Assembly (NCBI GenBank): GCA_017629325.1
Contig: JAGBXL010000114.1
Location: 1-12,777 of the forward strand
Direction: 5' to 3'
DNA: 12,777 bases
DNA from: Clostridia bacterium
Lineage (GTDB): Bacteria > Bacillota > Clostridia > UMGS1810
Shown here: in pieces, positions 5,761 through 12,672 of the stretch
Layout: every line of letters starts with the position of its first letter
Position numbering within the stretch: the stretch's first letter is position 1
Translations under genes and position numbers: made by a program
Notes under the pieces: generated by a model
What the model was told of the DNA's origin: nothing
The model's input: only the letters and a program-made list of their open reading frames with translations
Databases searched by the model: none

Positions 5761-6897
5761 TTATTTTATATTTGTAAGGTAAAACTCAGAATCTATATAT
5801 TCTATTGTATATGTCCACTTAAAGTTTTTAACTTCCCTTTCACCGTTTGCACTTATAACAGTTTCGCTTTCTTTTACCTCTGCCTGCCACACGGTATCGA
5901 GAGTTTTATTGAGCGACACCAATTCAAAGGAATTAAATTCTTCTTTAATCCCCTGTGAAACGCATTTTTCAACCAAGCTTTTCTGGTCGGCATACATTTT
6001 TGAATCCTTATATATATAAGGCAACACAAGGTCAAAATTATTTTCGTTTATTGCCTTTACCATTGCATCGCAATAAAGCCTTAAAAGGTCTTCGGCATCA
6101 TGCTCAGAAAGAACGATGGTTGTTTTTTCTTTTTTCTCTATTTTCTCTTTTATTTCTTTTAAACGCTCTATGCTTTCTTTACTGAGGGCATCTTCATCTA
6201 AAATTTCTATTGCTGCCTTTGCCCCGCTTATGTTGTCTTCGTTAAAAAAGTTTTCAACGCTTTCAAAAATTTCGTAGTTAGATTCAAAGCGTGCAATTTC
6301 ATCGCTTAAATACTGAATGTCTTCGGCTATTGCATAATCTTCGTATTCTTTGGGAATTTTATCAAAAAATCTCGATGCAGATTCAAAGTTGTAGTCATCA
6401 AGCTTTCGAAGAGCCATATTGTAGTTATAAAGAATTTTATATAGTGTTTGGGCTTCTTTATTATCTGAAGTTTCCATAAGCTCTTTATATATTTTTTCGG
6501 CATCTTCATAATTGCCCGATTTTAAATACTTTTCACCCTTTAGCATAAGAGATTGGGTGCTTGCAGCCTTTTTGTTTTGTTCTTCTTTTATCTTTATATC
6601 GGAACTAACATTATTTATAGCAATAATAAGCCCAACTATAATAACAAAAATAAGACAAAGCAAAATGTAAAGTGCTTTTTGAGGCACTTCCCTTTTGTTT
6701 GGAGCTTTGCCGCCAGTTTTTTTAAAATCAAAATAATTTTTTTGTGGTTTTTCGGCAATATCTTCTCTGTTTATTCTGCTTGTTTTTTGTTTATCGTAGG
6801 GGTTTAGCTGATAGGTTTGGTCAAGCTCTAAAACCGCACCGCAGTTTGAGCATACCTTCCCGTCAGCTTTGCTTTTGCAAACAGGGCAGTAATTCAT
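5761..6897 (-). CDS. Zinc-ribbon, single-pass membrane protein, TcaA/YvbJ-like layout
   Basis: This 378-residue protein has unknown function. Residues 4-19 form a four-cysteine zinc ribbon (C4, C7, C16, C19). A charged, low-complexity linker leads to one membrane helix at about 76-95. The long part that follows is helical and TPR-like at roughly 110-250 ('GEKYLKSGNYEDAEKIYKELMET'). A C-terminal domain of about 265-378 ('LLRLYCDAMVKAINENNFDLVLPYIYKDS' to 'EYIDSEFYLTNIK') looks NTF2-like. The same order of parts occurs in Staphylococcus TcaA and Bacillus YvbJ, which are linked to the cell envelope; that comparison is from memory. With the zinc ribbon inside, the large domain would face outward. 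The ATG at 6897 has GGAGG 8 bases upstream. It is the last gene of the operon, 38 nt after another zinc-ribbon membrane protein. Confidence 0.8.
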   Translation of the reverse strand: MNYCPVCKSKADGKVCSNCGAVLELDQTYQLNPYDKQKTSRINREDIAEKPQKNYFDFKKTGGKAPNKREVPQKALYILLCLIFVIIVGLIIAINNVSSDIKIKEEQNKKAASTQSLMLKGEKYLKSGNYEDAEKIYKELMETSDNKEAQTLYKILYNYNMALRKLDDYNFESASRFFDKIPKEYEDYAIAEDIQYLSDEIARFESNYEIFESVENFFNEDNISGAKAAIEILDEDALSKESIERLKEIKEKIEKKEKTTIVLSEHDAEDLLRLYCDAMVKAINENNFDLVLPYIYKDSKMYADQKSLVEKCVSQGIKEEFNSFELVSLNKTLDTVWQAEVKESETVISANGEREVKNFKWTYTIEYIDSEFYLTNIK

Positions 6898-6935
6898 ATT
6901 GTCTGCCTCCTTTAACCGATAAATTGGTTTTTGAT

Positions 6936-8330
6936 TTATCTTAACACATTGTCTATTGTAGCGGCAGATTCAAGCATCGCTGTTTTGCCGTCGGTATTTA
7001 TAATAGTTATGCTGGAATCAACATTTTTAACACAAGCATAGCCATCGGCATAAAATTCCGATGCATCAAGATATTTTGCTTCTATTATCTCATTTCCCTC
7101 GGTGTCTATATATCCCCAGAGCCCGTCTTTTTTAACAGGAGCCAAGCCCATAGAGAAGTTTTTGGCATTTTCATATATTGGTTTTACAATGTACTCTCCG
7201 TTTTTATCTATAAAGCCGTATTTGCCGTCGCCCCTCTGGGCAAAGGTTATACCCTCTATGCCGAATTTTCCGGCAGATTTAAAACGGGGATTTATTTTAT
7301 ATGCTCCTGTTATATCAATAAATCCATATTTGCCACCAACACCGACAAGGGCTAAATCGTTTTCAAAATAAAATCTTTCGTCAAACTGTGGGGTAATAAC
7401 CATTTTTCCCTCTGTATCTATGAGTCCGTAGTCGCCGTATTGTTTAACAACTGCATAGCCGTTTTCAAAGTGGTAGGCTTCTTCATATTTAGGCTCAATA
7501 AGAGCTGTGCCGGTTTCGTCTATATAGCCCCATTTTCCGTCGGTTTTAACGGGTGCAAGCCCGTCTTTGCCAAAGGAGAGTGCCATATCATACTGCGGAG
7601 CAATTGTGTATTCACCGTCTTCACCTATATAGCCGTAGCTTCCGCTTACCGAAACTGCCGCCATACCATTTTCACCAAAACCATAGGCTGTGGCAAACTT
7701 AGGTTCAATAACATATTGAGCATTTGTGTCAACATAGCCCCATTTTCCATTTTCTTCAACGGCTATATATCCATTTTCGCCAAATTCTCCAACAGAATCA
7801 AATATTGGCTCACAAATAAGAGTGCCCACTTTATCGATAAAGCTAAATTTTCCGTCAATATAAATTGCGGCAACATCGCCGTGATAATCGCTTATATGAG
7901 TAAACTGGGGAACAATTGCAAAAAACGACGGGTCTTCAATATTCACATAGCCCCACTCACCCTTAGATGAAACACCAAGCATACCCGATGAGAAAAGAGT
8001 TTCTCCCTGGGGAATTGGGTTTTTATCTTTTTTAGGAATAATAAAGCTTACTGCAGCTACAATTACTGCAATAATTAAAACCACAGCCCCAATAAATTTT
8101 GCAAGCTTCTTTTTATTTATTTTATAATTTGACTTAACCTGTGCAGTTGCCTTAGCTTTAGGCTCTATACCCTCTGTTTTTTTATCTGTGATTTTTTCGT
8201 GTATCTGTGCTGTTATTGTTTTCTTTTTGGCTTCTTCTTTTGCGGCTTCTATATAAGGTGTGTTATCTTCACCGCAAAATGAACAAACCACGTCTTCGCC
8301 AAGCTCTCTTTTACAAACTCTGCAAAGCAT
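6936..8330 (-). CDS. Zinc-ribbon membrane protein with WG repeats
   Basis: This 464-residue protein has unknown function. It starts with a four-cysteine zinc ribbon (C3, C6, C16, C19), then a lysine-rich linker. One membrane helix spans about 79-98 ('FIGAVVLIIAVIVAAVSFII'). The rest consists of about nine copies of a 34-36-residue WG repeat ('dGkWGYIDetG...IePkYe.A..F...GlApVk'), plus a partial tenth at the end. Such repeats probably form beta-rich extracytoplasmic surfaces for binding; no enzyme motif is visible. The ATG at 8330 has GGAGG 8 bases upstream. The gene is 38 nt from the deaminase gene before it and 38 nt from the other zinc-ribbon gene after it. The shared N-terminal design of the two neighbours suggests a joint function at the membrane. 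Confidence 0.88.
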   Translation of the reverse strand: MLCRVCKRELGEDVVCSFCGEDNTPYIEAAKEEAKKKTITAQIHEKITDKKTEGIEPKAKATAQVKSNYKINKKKLAKFIGAVVLIIAVIVAAVSFIIPKKDKNPIPQGETLFSSGMLGVSSKGEWGYVNIEDPSFFAIVPQFTHISDYHGDVAAIYIDGKFSFIDKVGTLICEPIFDSVGEFGENGYIAVEENGKWGYVDTNAQYVIEPKFATAYGFGENGMAAVSVSGSYGYIGEDGEYTIAPQYDMALSFGKDGLAPVKTDGKWGYIDETGTALIEPKYEEAYHFENGYAVVKQYGDYGLIDTEGKMVITPQFDERFYFENDLALVGVGGKYGFIDITGAYKINPRFKSAGKFGIEGITFAQRGDGKYGFIDKNGEYIVKPIYENAKNFSMGLAPVKKDGLWGYIDTEGNEIIEAKYLDASEFYADGYACVKNVDSSITIINTDGKTAMLESAATIDNVLR

Positions 8331-8368
8331 TTTTATTCCTCCTTTGTATAAGCAGATGCATTATGCTT

Positions 8369-8869
8369 TTAATATCCGAATACTCCCTCAAGAGATTCAT
8401 CAAAGCTTATCCAGTCATCTACATTATATATTTTATATTCATCATGACTTGTGCGGACTATAACCTCTTTAATGCCCGCGTTTATAACCATTCTTTTACA
8501 CATAGAGCAGCATGTTGCATCAGCAACCAGCTCCTTTGTATCAAAAAACTTGCCCACAAGATATAGTGAGGCTCCTATCATCTGCTCCCTTTTGGCACTT
8601 ATTATTGCATTAGCCTCCGCGTGAACAGAGCGGCACATTTCGTAGCGTTCGCCACGGGGAATATTTAATTTTTCTCTCATGCAGTATTTAAGGTCGATGC
8701 AGTTTTTTCTGCCTCTTGGTGCACCAACATAGCCCGACGATATAATTTCATCGTTTTTAACGATTATTGCACCGTAGTTTCTTCTAAGGCAGGTTCCTCT
8801 TTCAAGAACTGTTTCGGCTATGTCAAGATAATAATTGTGCTTATCGCGTCTTTGGTAGCTTGTTTCCAT
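8369..8869 (-). CDS. dCMP deaminase-type zinc deaminase
   Basis: This 166-residue member of the cytidine/deoxycytidylate deaminase family probably converts dCMP to dUMP for thymidylate synthesis. Zinc ligands and the catalytic acid are visible as 'HAEANAI' (H83, E85) and 'CCSMC' (C121, C124). 'NYGAIIVKNDEIISSGYVGAPRG' (31-53) is the nucleotide-binding region typical of dCMP deaminases. An extra cysteine-containing stretch (C57, C63, C79) is a known variant in this family and may bind a second metal. The usual Pro-Cys before the second ligand pair is Cys-Cys here. I chose the ATG at 8869 with GAGAGG 8 bases upstream over a GTG at 8887 that overlaps the recN stop. It follows recN by 14 nt. ComEB is a homologue, but the symbol is left blank because the substrate is inferred. 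Confidence 0.86.
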   Translation of the reverse strand: METSYQRRDKHNYYLDIAETVLERGTCLRRNYGAIIVKNDEIISSGYVGAPRGRKNCIDLKYCMREKLNIPRGERYEMCRSVHAEANAIISAKREQMIGASLYLVGKFFDTKELVADATCCSMCKRMVINAGIKEVIVRTSHDEYKIYNVDDWISFDESLEGVFGY

Positions 8870-8883
8870 ATTTTTATCCTCTC

Positions 8884-10548
8884 TCACTTTATATTGAGCA
8901 GCTGACGAGCGTTTTCTCTTGTTATATCGGTAATCTCTGCTGCACCAAGAGTTCTTGCTATTTCGTCAACTCTTTCATTTAGGGTTAAAAGCTTAATATT
9001 TGTGCGGGTTCTTCCGTCTTCAACTGTCTTTTCTATAAGGTAGTGATTGTGGGCAAGGGCTGCAATCTGCGGAAGGTGAGTTATGCAAAGAACTAAATTA
9101 TCCTTTGCCATTTCCTTTAACTTTTCGCCTATTTTCTGTGCAGCAGCTCCGCTTACGCCCGTGTCTATTTCATCGAAAACCGAGGTTTCAATGGGGTCGG
9201 AATTTTTTAAAACGGTTTTTATTGCAAGCATAATTCTTGAAAGCTCGCCGCCCGATGCAATTTTAGATAAGGGCTTTTCTTCTTCACCAACATTTGTGCA
9301 AACTGTAAATTCCATTTCGTCGCAGCCATTTGGCTTAAAGCTTTCGGTTTCACAAAATTTTGCCGAGAACTTAACCTTTTCCATATTTAAATCGCAAAGC
9401 TCTGCCATTATTTTTTCGCAAAGAGTTTTTGCATATTTTTTTCTAAGGTCTCTTAAACCGTCTGCCTTTTGGCTTAATATCTTTTTGTTTTTATTAAGTT
9501 CTTCTTTATATAAAGAGAGCTTTTCATCGCTTGTTTCAATTTCGTTTAGCTCTTTTAATGCGTTTTGGTGGAATTGCAAAATTTCTTCAATGGTTTTTCC
9601 ATATTTTCTCTTTAATGTAGCTATAAGGTCGAGCCTTTCTTCAATTTGGTCGGCTTCTTCACCATTGTAGCTTAGGTTTTCATTTATCGTGCGTAAATCT
9701 CTTGCTTTATCGCTTATAACGGCTGCCGCATCTGAGAGTGCATCATAAACCTCGTCTATTGCCTCATCGTAGCCCGATATTTTTTCTAAAAGAGAAATTG
9801 CTTCCGAAAGGGTGTCGTAGCTCGTTTTATTTTCACCGCCATAAATAGCGTCATAAGCTCTTTGGGTGTTTTCGCAAATTTTCTGGCTGTTATCAAGTAT
9901 TGCTTTTCTTGCAAGGAGTGCTTCATCTTCGCCAATTTCAAGGCTGGCTTCATCAAGCTCTGCTATCTGGAATAAAAGCATATCTTTTCTGCGTAATTTT
10001 TCCTGGTCGTCGGTATCTATGGCAGATATTTTTTCGCTTAAATCTTTGCACTTTACAAAATATTCTTTGTATTCTGTTAAAGCCTTATATATTTCCTCTT
10101 TGCCAAAGCTATCTAAAAATGTTATATGGTTTTTGGGGCTTAAAAGGGCTGTGTTGTCGTGCTGACCGTGAATATTTATAAGCATTTCGCCCACTTCTTT
10201 TAGCATATTTATATTGGCAGGAATACCATTTATCCTAACTGTATTCTTTCCATCTTCGGAAATCTGGCGGGAAATAAAAATTTCTTCCTCCGCATCGCAG
10301 CCTAAAATATCTGCAATTTTTTGTGCGGTCTGGGTATCCACATCAAAAACACCGTCAACCCTTGCTTTTTCTTCGCCCGAGCGAATAATTGTTTTTGAAC
10401 CTCTGTCGCCTTTTAAAAGACCTATTGCATCTATGATAATAGACTTACCCGCACCCGTTTCACCGGTGAGAACACTCAGGCCCTTAAAAAAATCTATATT
10501 AAGTTCTTCAATTACAGCAACATTTTTTATATAGAGCTGTTTTAACAT
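8884..10548 (-). CDS. recN: DNA repair protein RecN
   Basis: RecN is an SMC-like ATPase that gathers DNA ends during double-strand break repair. The 554-residue product has Walker A at 29-36 ('GETGAGKS') in an N-terminal ABC half. Long coiled-coil arms follow (about 150-380). The C-terminal half has the ABC signature 'ASGGELSRIMLAIK' (431-444), Walker B 'SVFDEIDTGVSG' with D459 and E460, and 'CITHLPQIAALAHNHYLIEK' with the H-loop. The length is typical and the motifs are intact. The ATG at 10548 has GAGGT about 8 bases upstream and lies 11 nt after argR. The nadK-argR-recN order is a well-known Firmicute cluster. Confidence 0.97.
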   Translation of the reverse strand: MLKQLYIKNVAVIEELNIDFFKGLSVLTGETGAGKSIIIDAIGLLKGDRGSKTIIRSGEEKARVDGVFDVDTQTAQKIADILGCDAEEEIFISRQISEDGKNTVRINGIPANINMLKEVGEMLINIHGQHDNTALLSPKNHITFLDSFGKEEIYKALTEYKEYFVKCKDLSEKISAIDTDDQEKLRRKDMLLFQIAELDEASLEIGEDEALLARKAILDNSQKICENTQRAYDAIYGGENKTSYDTLSEAISLLEKISGYDEAIDEVYDALSDAAAVISDKARDLRTINENLSYNGEEADQIEERLDLIATLKRKYGKTIEEILQFHQNALKELNEIETSDEKLSLYKEELNKNKKILSQKADGLRDLRKKYAKTLCEKIMAELCDLNMEKVKFSAKFCETESFKPNGCDEMEFTVCTNVGEEEKPLSKIASGGELSRIMLAIKTVLKNSDPIETSVFDEIDTGVSGAAAQKIGEKLKEMAKDNLVLCITHLPQIAALAHNHYLIEKTVEDGRTRTNIKLLTLNERVDEIARTLGAAEITDITRENARQLLNIK

Positions 10549-10559
10549 AATATCAACCT

Positions 10560-11012
10560 CTATTGAATGTACTTTGAAAGCTTATTGCAAAATTGCTTTG
10601 CACCCTTTTCATTTCTTACAACAACCATGATTGTGTCATCACCGCAGATTGTGCCAAGAATTTCTTCCCAAACAAAAGAATCAAGAGCATAGCCAACCGC
10701 CTGTGCCGCACCCGACATTGTTTTTAAAACAACTATATTCTGGGCATAGTCAACACTTGTGAGGCAATGCTGCAAAATATTTTCAAGCTTATCGCCTATG
10801 CTTATGTCTTTTTCTTTTGAAGGAGCATATTTATATGTGCCGTCGGGCAAAAGCACCTTCATAACTCTTAATTCCTGCAAATCTCTTGAAACAGTTGCCT
10901 GGGTAACATCAAAGCCTGCTTCAATAAGAAGCTTTGTCATTCCCGACTGTGTGGATACATTATTGTTTTTTATAAGTTCAAGAATTTTTTCGTGTCTTTC
11001 AGATTTTATCAT
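10560..11012 (-). CDS. argR: Arginine repressor ArgR
   Basis: ArgR is a hexameric arginine-sensing DNA-binding protein that represses arginine synthesis and activates catabolism in Firmicutes. The 150-residue product has an N-terminal winged helix (1-70) with the recognition region 'TQATVSRDLQELRVMKV' (37-53). Its C-terminal oligomerisation and arginine-binding domain carries 'GTICGDDTIMVVV' (120-132), where the aspartate pair contacts arginine. The ATG at 11012 has AGGAG 8 bases upstream. It lies 11 nt downstream of nadK and 11 nt upstream of recN, so it is tightly co-transcribed. No arginine genes are in the window; autoregulation through the palindromes at the nadK promoter is possible. 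Confidence 0.97.
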   Translation of the reverse strand: MIKSERHEKILELIKNNNVSTQSGMTKLLIEAGFDVTQATVSRDLQELRVMKVLLPDGTYKYAPSKEKDISIGDKLENILQHCLTSVDYAQNIVVLKTMSGAAQAVGYALDSFVWEEILGTICGDDTIMVVVRNEKGAKQFCNKLSKYIQ

Positions 11013-11023
11013 TATGTTTACTC

Positions 11024-11848
11024 CTATCCCTGAAGCTTTAAATTCAAAATATCATAAAAGCTTCTGTTTAAAAGTCTTACAAGTCCGAGTTTTCTTTCGG
11101 AGCCTTTTATTTTTATAACATCGCCCTCGCAAAGCCTTATGCCCTCTTTACCATCGGCAGTGAGCATAGCTTTATCATCAAAGGTAGATTTAAAATCTAT
11201 TTGTATTTCTGCACTGCCCGGCACAATAACCGGCTTTGAACTCATTGTGTGGGGGCAAACAGGCGTTATAACGCACACCTCTAATGACGGGTCTACAACA
11301 GGCCCTCCCGCACTCATAGAATAAGCGGTGCTGCCTGTGGGAGTGGCAACAACAAGCCCATCACCCTGATAGGTGGCAAGGTTATCGCCGCTTACCTTTA
11401 TATCAAAAGCAACCATTCGCTGATACGATGCTCTTGTAACAACAATATCATTAAGTGCAGTAAGAGTAAGGCATGAGCCGTCTTTTTTTTCAATAAGGGC
11501 ATCTATCATAAATCTGCGGTCTATGTTGTAGGCACCCTCCATAAAGCTTTTTAAAGATTCTTCTATGTTTTTTTCTTCAACATCTGCCATAAAGCCTAAA
11601 TGACCTAAGTTTATGCCCAAAAGAGGTACATCATAAAGGCTTGCCATATCGGCAGCCGATAAAAGCGTGCCATCTCCGCCTAAAACAACGGCAACATCTG
11701 CACTTTCATACATTTTATAAAGGTTATCTTCCGTGTAGTCGCCATCAAATAAGATATCGTATTTTTCAGATAAAATATCTGCAACTTTTTTCGTGTATGT
11801 GCCCTGTAAATCTTTTTTTCTGTTTGTTATTATTGCTGCAGTTGGCAT
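11024..11848 (-). CDS. nadK: NAD kinase
   Basis: NAD kinase phosphorylates NAD+ to NADP+ using ATP or polyphosphate in the cytoplasm. The 274-residue product shows the phosphate-donor motif 'VVLGGDGTLLSAA' (54-66), 'LGINLGHLGFMADV' (77-90), the 'LNDIVVTRA' NAD-binding segment, and the conserved 'GDGLVVATPTGSTAYSMSAGGP'. The frame is open to a methionine 20 residues earlier, but the ATG at 11848 has a GGGGTG site 7 bases upstream. The longer version would start between the -10 and -35 promoter elements, so the shorter start is right. It is the first gene of the operon, directly behind a promoter at 11879-11908. Confidence 0.96.
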   Translation of the reverse strand: MPTAAIITNRKKDLQGTYTKKVADILSEKYDILFDGDYTEDNLYKMYESADVAVVLGGDGTLLSAADMASLYDVPLLGINLGHLGFMADVEEKNIEESLKSFMEGAYNIDRRFMIDALIEKKDGSCLTLTALNDIVVTRASYQRMVAFDIKVSGDNLATYQGDGLVVATPTGSTAYSMSAGGPVVDPSLEVCVITPVCPHTMSSKPVIVPGSAEIQIDFKSTFDDKAMLTADGKEGIRLCEGDVIKIKGSERKLGLVRLLNRSFYDILNLKLQG

Positions 11849-11862
11849 AACTTCACCCCTTA

Positions 11863-11887
11863 ATGTATAATCATATAAATTATACAT
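11863..11887. promoter_or_regulatory. Palindrome over the -10 of the nadK operon promoter, operator candidate
   Basis: ATGTATAAT and ATTATACAT (9-base perfect arms) are separated by 7 bases. The right arm contains the whole -10 element, and the predicted transcription start falls in the centre. This position suits a repressor site. It is AT-rich like ARG boxes but does not match the usual TGAAT-ATTCA pattern well, so ArgR binding is only a hypothesis. Confidence 0.5.
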
Positions 11888-11908
11888 CAAATTATGCATA
11901 TTTGTCAA
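11879..11908 (-). promoter_or_regulatory. Sigma-A promoter of the nadK-argR-recN operon
   Basis: On the minus strand, TTGACA (11903-11908) and TATAAT (11879-11884) are both exact, with an 18-base spacer. The start would be near 11872, giving a leader of about 24 nt before nadK. No other promoter of similar quality was noticed within the six-gene unit, and gene gaps are 11-38 nt. Confidence 0.82.
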
Positions 11909-11912
11909 ATAT
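11898..11912. repeat. 15-bp palindrome over the -35 of the nadK promoter
   Basis: ATATTTG and CAAATAT are perfect 7-base arms around one central base. The palindrome covers the whole -35 element. Its 7-1-7 geometry is that of Fur/PerR-type boxes, but its bases do not match their consensus. It may be a repressor site or simply a by-product of AT-rich sequence around TTGACA. Confidence 0.4.
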
Positions 11913-12059
11913 AAAAAGTAAACTTTGTATTATTATGTTGTTTCCCAAAAATAAAAATTTGTTGATTTTGGGAAGTGAGTGTGATATAGCTGATTGGCTA
12001 ATGAATAAATAATAAACGAAGGGGCATAGAAAAATTCAAACTACTATTTTTTAACATGA

Positions 12060-12115
12060 TGCAATACAAATGCAATGCATACATATATGACATTTTCATA
12101 TATAATCGTATTGCA
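12060..12115. repeat. Repeated TGCAAT motifs and palindrome upstream of the small DNA-binding protein gene
   Basis: TGCAAT occurs directly repeated at 12060 and 12071, 11 bases (about one helical turn) apart. An inverted copy is at 12109-12114, and the outer copies extend to a perfect 8-base inverted pair (12060-12067 with 12108-12115). Nested within is a second palindrome with 8-base arms (12083-12090 with 12096-12103) that overlaps a TATAAT at 12101-12106. Ribbon-helix-helix repressors often bind repeated short sites and control their own genes, so these are operator candidates for the 56-residue protein just downstream. Confidence 0.45.
12078..12106 (+). promoter_or_regulatory. Possible promoter of the two-gene islet
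   Basis: An exact TATAAT lies at 12101-12106, 20 bases before the ATG at 12127. The best -35 at 17 bases (12078-12083, CATACA) is poor, so the promoter may be weak or need an activator. The -10 overlaps a palindrome. Upstream, bases 11909-12059 hold no gene; the only structure seen there is a 9-bp stem (11942-11950 with 11966-11974) without a T tract. Confidence 0.4.
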
Positions 12116-12126
12116 GAGGTGTTTAT

Positions 12127-12297
12127 ATGAAAAAATTTGAAATCCCGTCTATCCCGCCAACAACCAATAAGTGTATAAGATTTCCAAATGATATGATTAA
12201 AAATGTTGAAAAGGCAATTGAAGGTAAAAATTGCACCTTTACAGCTTTTGTTGTTGAAGCCGTTAAAGTTGCACTTGATACAATTGCAACAAGGTAA
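12127..12297 (+). CDS. Small ribbon-helix-helix-like protein (YlcI/YnfO-like), 56 residues
   Basis: This short gene translates to 56 residues beginning 'MKKFEIPSIPPTTNKCIRFP' and has a clear AGAGG site 7 bases before the ATG. The strand 'KCIRFP' followed by two helices ('DMIKNVEKAIEG' and 'CTFTAFVVEAVKVALDTI') is the ribbon-helix-helix pattern of Arc/MetJ-type DNA-binding proteins. It resembles small proteins annotated as YlcI/YnfO family in gut Firmicutes, often near mobile DNA; that is recalled, not searched. The role is probably transcriptional repression, perhaps of its own operon given the repeats upstream. The next gene starts 5 nt downstream and uses a ribosome binding site inside this gene's end, so the two are coupled. 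Confidence 0.75.
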   Translation: MKKFEIPSIPPTTNKCIRFPNDMIKNVEKAIEGKNCTFTAFVVEAVKVALDTIATR

Positions 12298-12302
12298 TTA
12301 CC

Positions 12303-12602
12303 GTGAAAAAATATTTTTTATTTACTATAATAATTATATTTTGTATTTTTAACACAGCATGCAGCACAAACACAAATGATAATATTTCGTTTGAAGCTGA
12401 TTTGTCAGCATTGGAAGATACTCTGCATACACAAGATAATAACGAAGAAAACAGTGTCTTATTCCGCACAATAAGCGGAGAATGTTATCATAATAACGGG
12501 TGCAGATATTTAAAAAGCAAAGTGCCGCTTACTTATGAAGAAGCAATAAATACGGGCTTAAGACCATGCTCAATATGCAAGCCAGAATTTGAGGAAGATT
12601 AA
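12303..12602 (+). CDS. Small secreted or lipoprotein-like protein with YHxxxC/CxxC metal-binding-type motif
   Basis: This 99-residue protein starts at a GTG (12303) with AAGG 8 bases upstream, overlapping the end of the previous gene. Residues 1-20 are a typical signal sequence (KK, then a hydrophobic run), ending in 'FNTAC'. Cys20 is a possible lipidation site, though the -3 residue is Asn rather than the usual Leu, so this lipobox is imperfect. A polar acidic linker follows. The C-terminal part 'CYHNNGCRYLKSKVPLTYEE' to 'GLRPCSICKPEF' has the pattern YH-x3-C-x-Y-L ... A-x3-G-x2-P-C-x2-C-x-P, with H63, C67, C89 and C92. This pattern is seen at the ends of many Firmicute surface proteins and nucleases and resembles the Ada metal-binding domain. 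A metal site facing outside the cell is likely; the function is unknown. Confidence 0.78.
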   Translation: MKKYFLFTIIIIFCIFNTACSTNTNDNISFEADLSALEDTLHTQDNNEENSVLFRTISGECYHNNGCRYLKSKVPLTYEEAINTGLRPCSICKPEFEED

Positions 12603-12625
12603 AAATTTATATGGCGAAAAACAAA

Positions 12626-12653
12626 AATAAACCTATCACACGATAGGTTTATT
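12626..12653. terminator. Bidirectional terminator between the islet and serA
   Basis: A perfect 12-bp stem (12626-12637 with 12642-12653) with an ACAC loop is followed by a T run on the plus strand. The A tract on the other side serves as a T run on the minus strand. It lies 23 bases after the lipoprotein stop and about 20 bases beyond the stop of the convergent serA-like gene. Confidence 0.92.
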
Positions 12654-12672
12654 TTTTATTACTTATTGTTAA

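Noticed and set aside
7102..7970. Plus-strand ORFs opposite the WG-repeat gene
   Set aside because: They are antisense shadows produced by the repetitive coding sequence, without ribosome binding sites or domains.
8870..8887. GTG start for the deaminase overlapping the recN stop
   Set aside because: The ATG at 8869 has a better-spaced GAGAGG site and starts closer to the conserved family N-terminus.
11849..11908. Longer NAD kinase start giving 20 extra residues
   Set aside because: It would begin at the -35 element of the nadK promoter, upstream of the likely transcription start.
11942..11974. Inverted repeat with 9-bp arms between nadK and the small regulator gene, as a terminator or element end
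   Set aside because: No T tract on either strand, no gene ending there and no target duplication, so only an unexplained stem remains.
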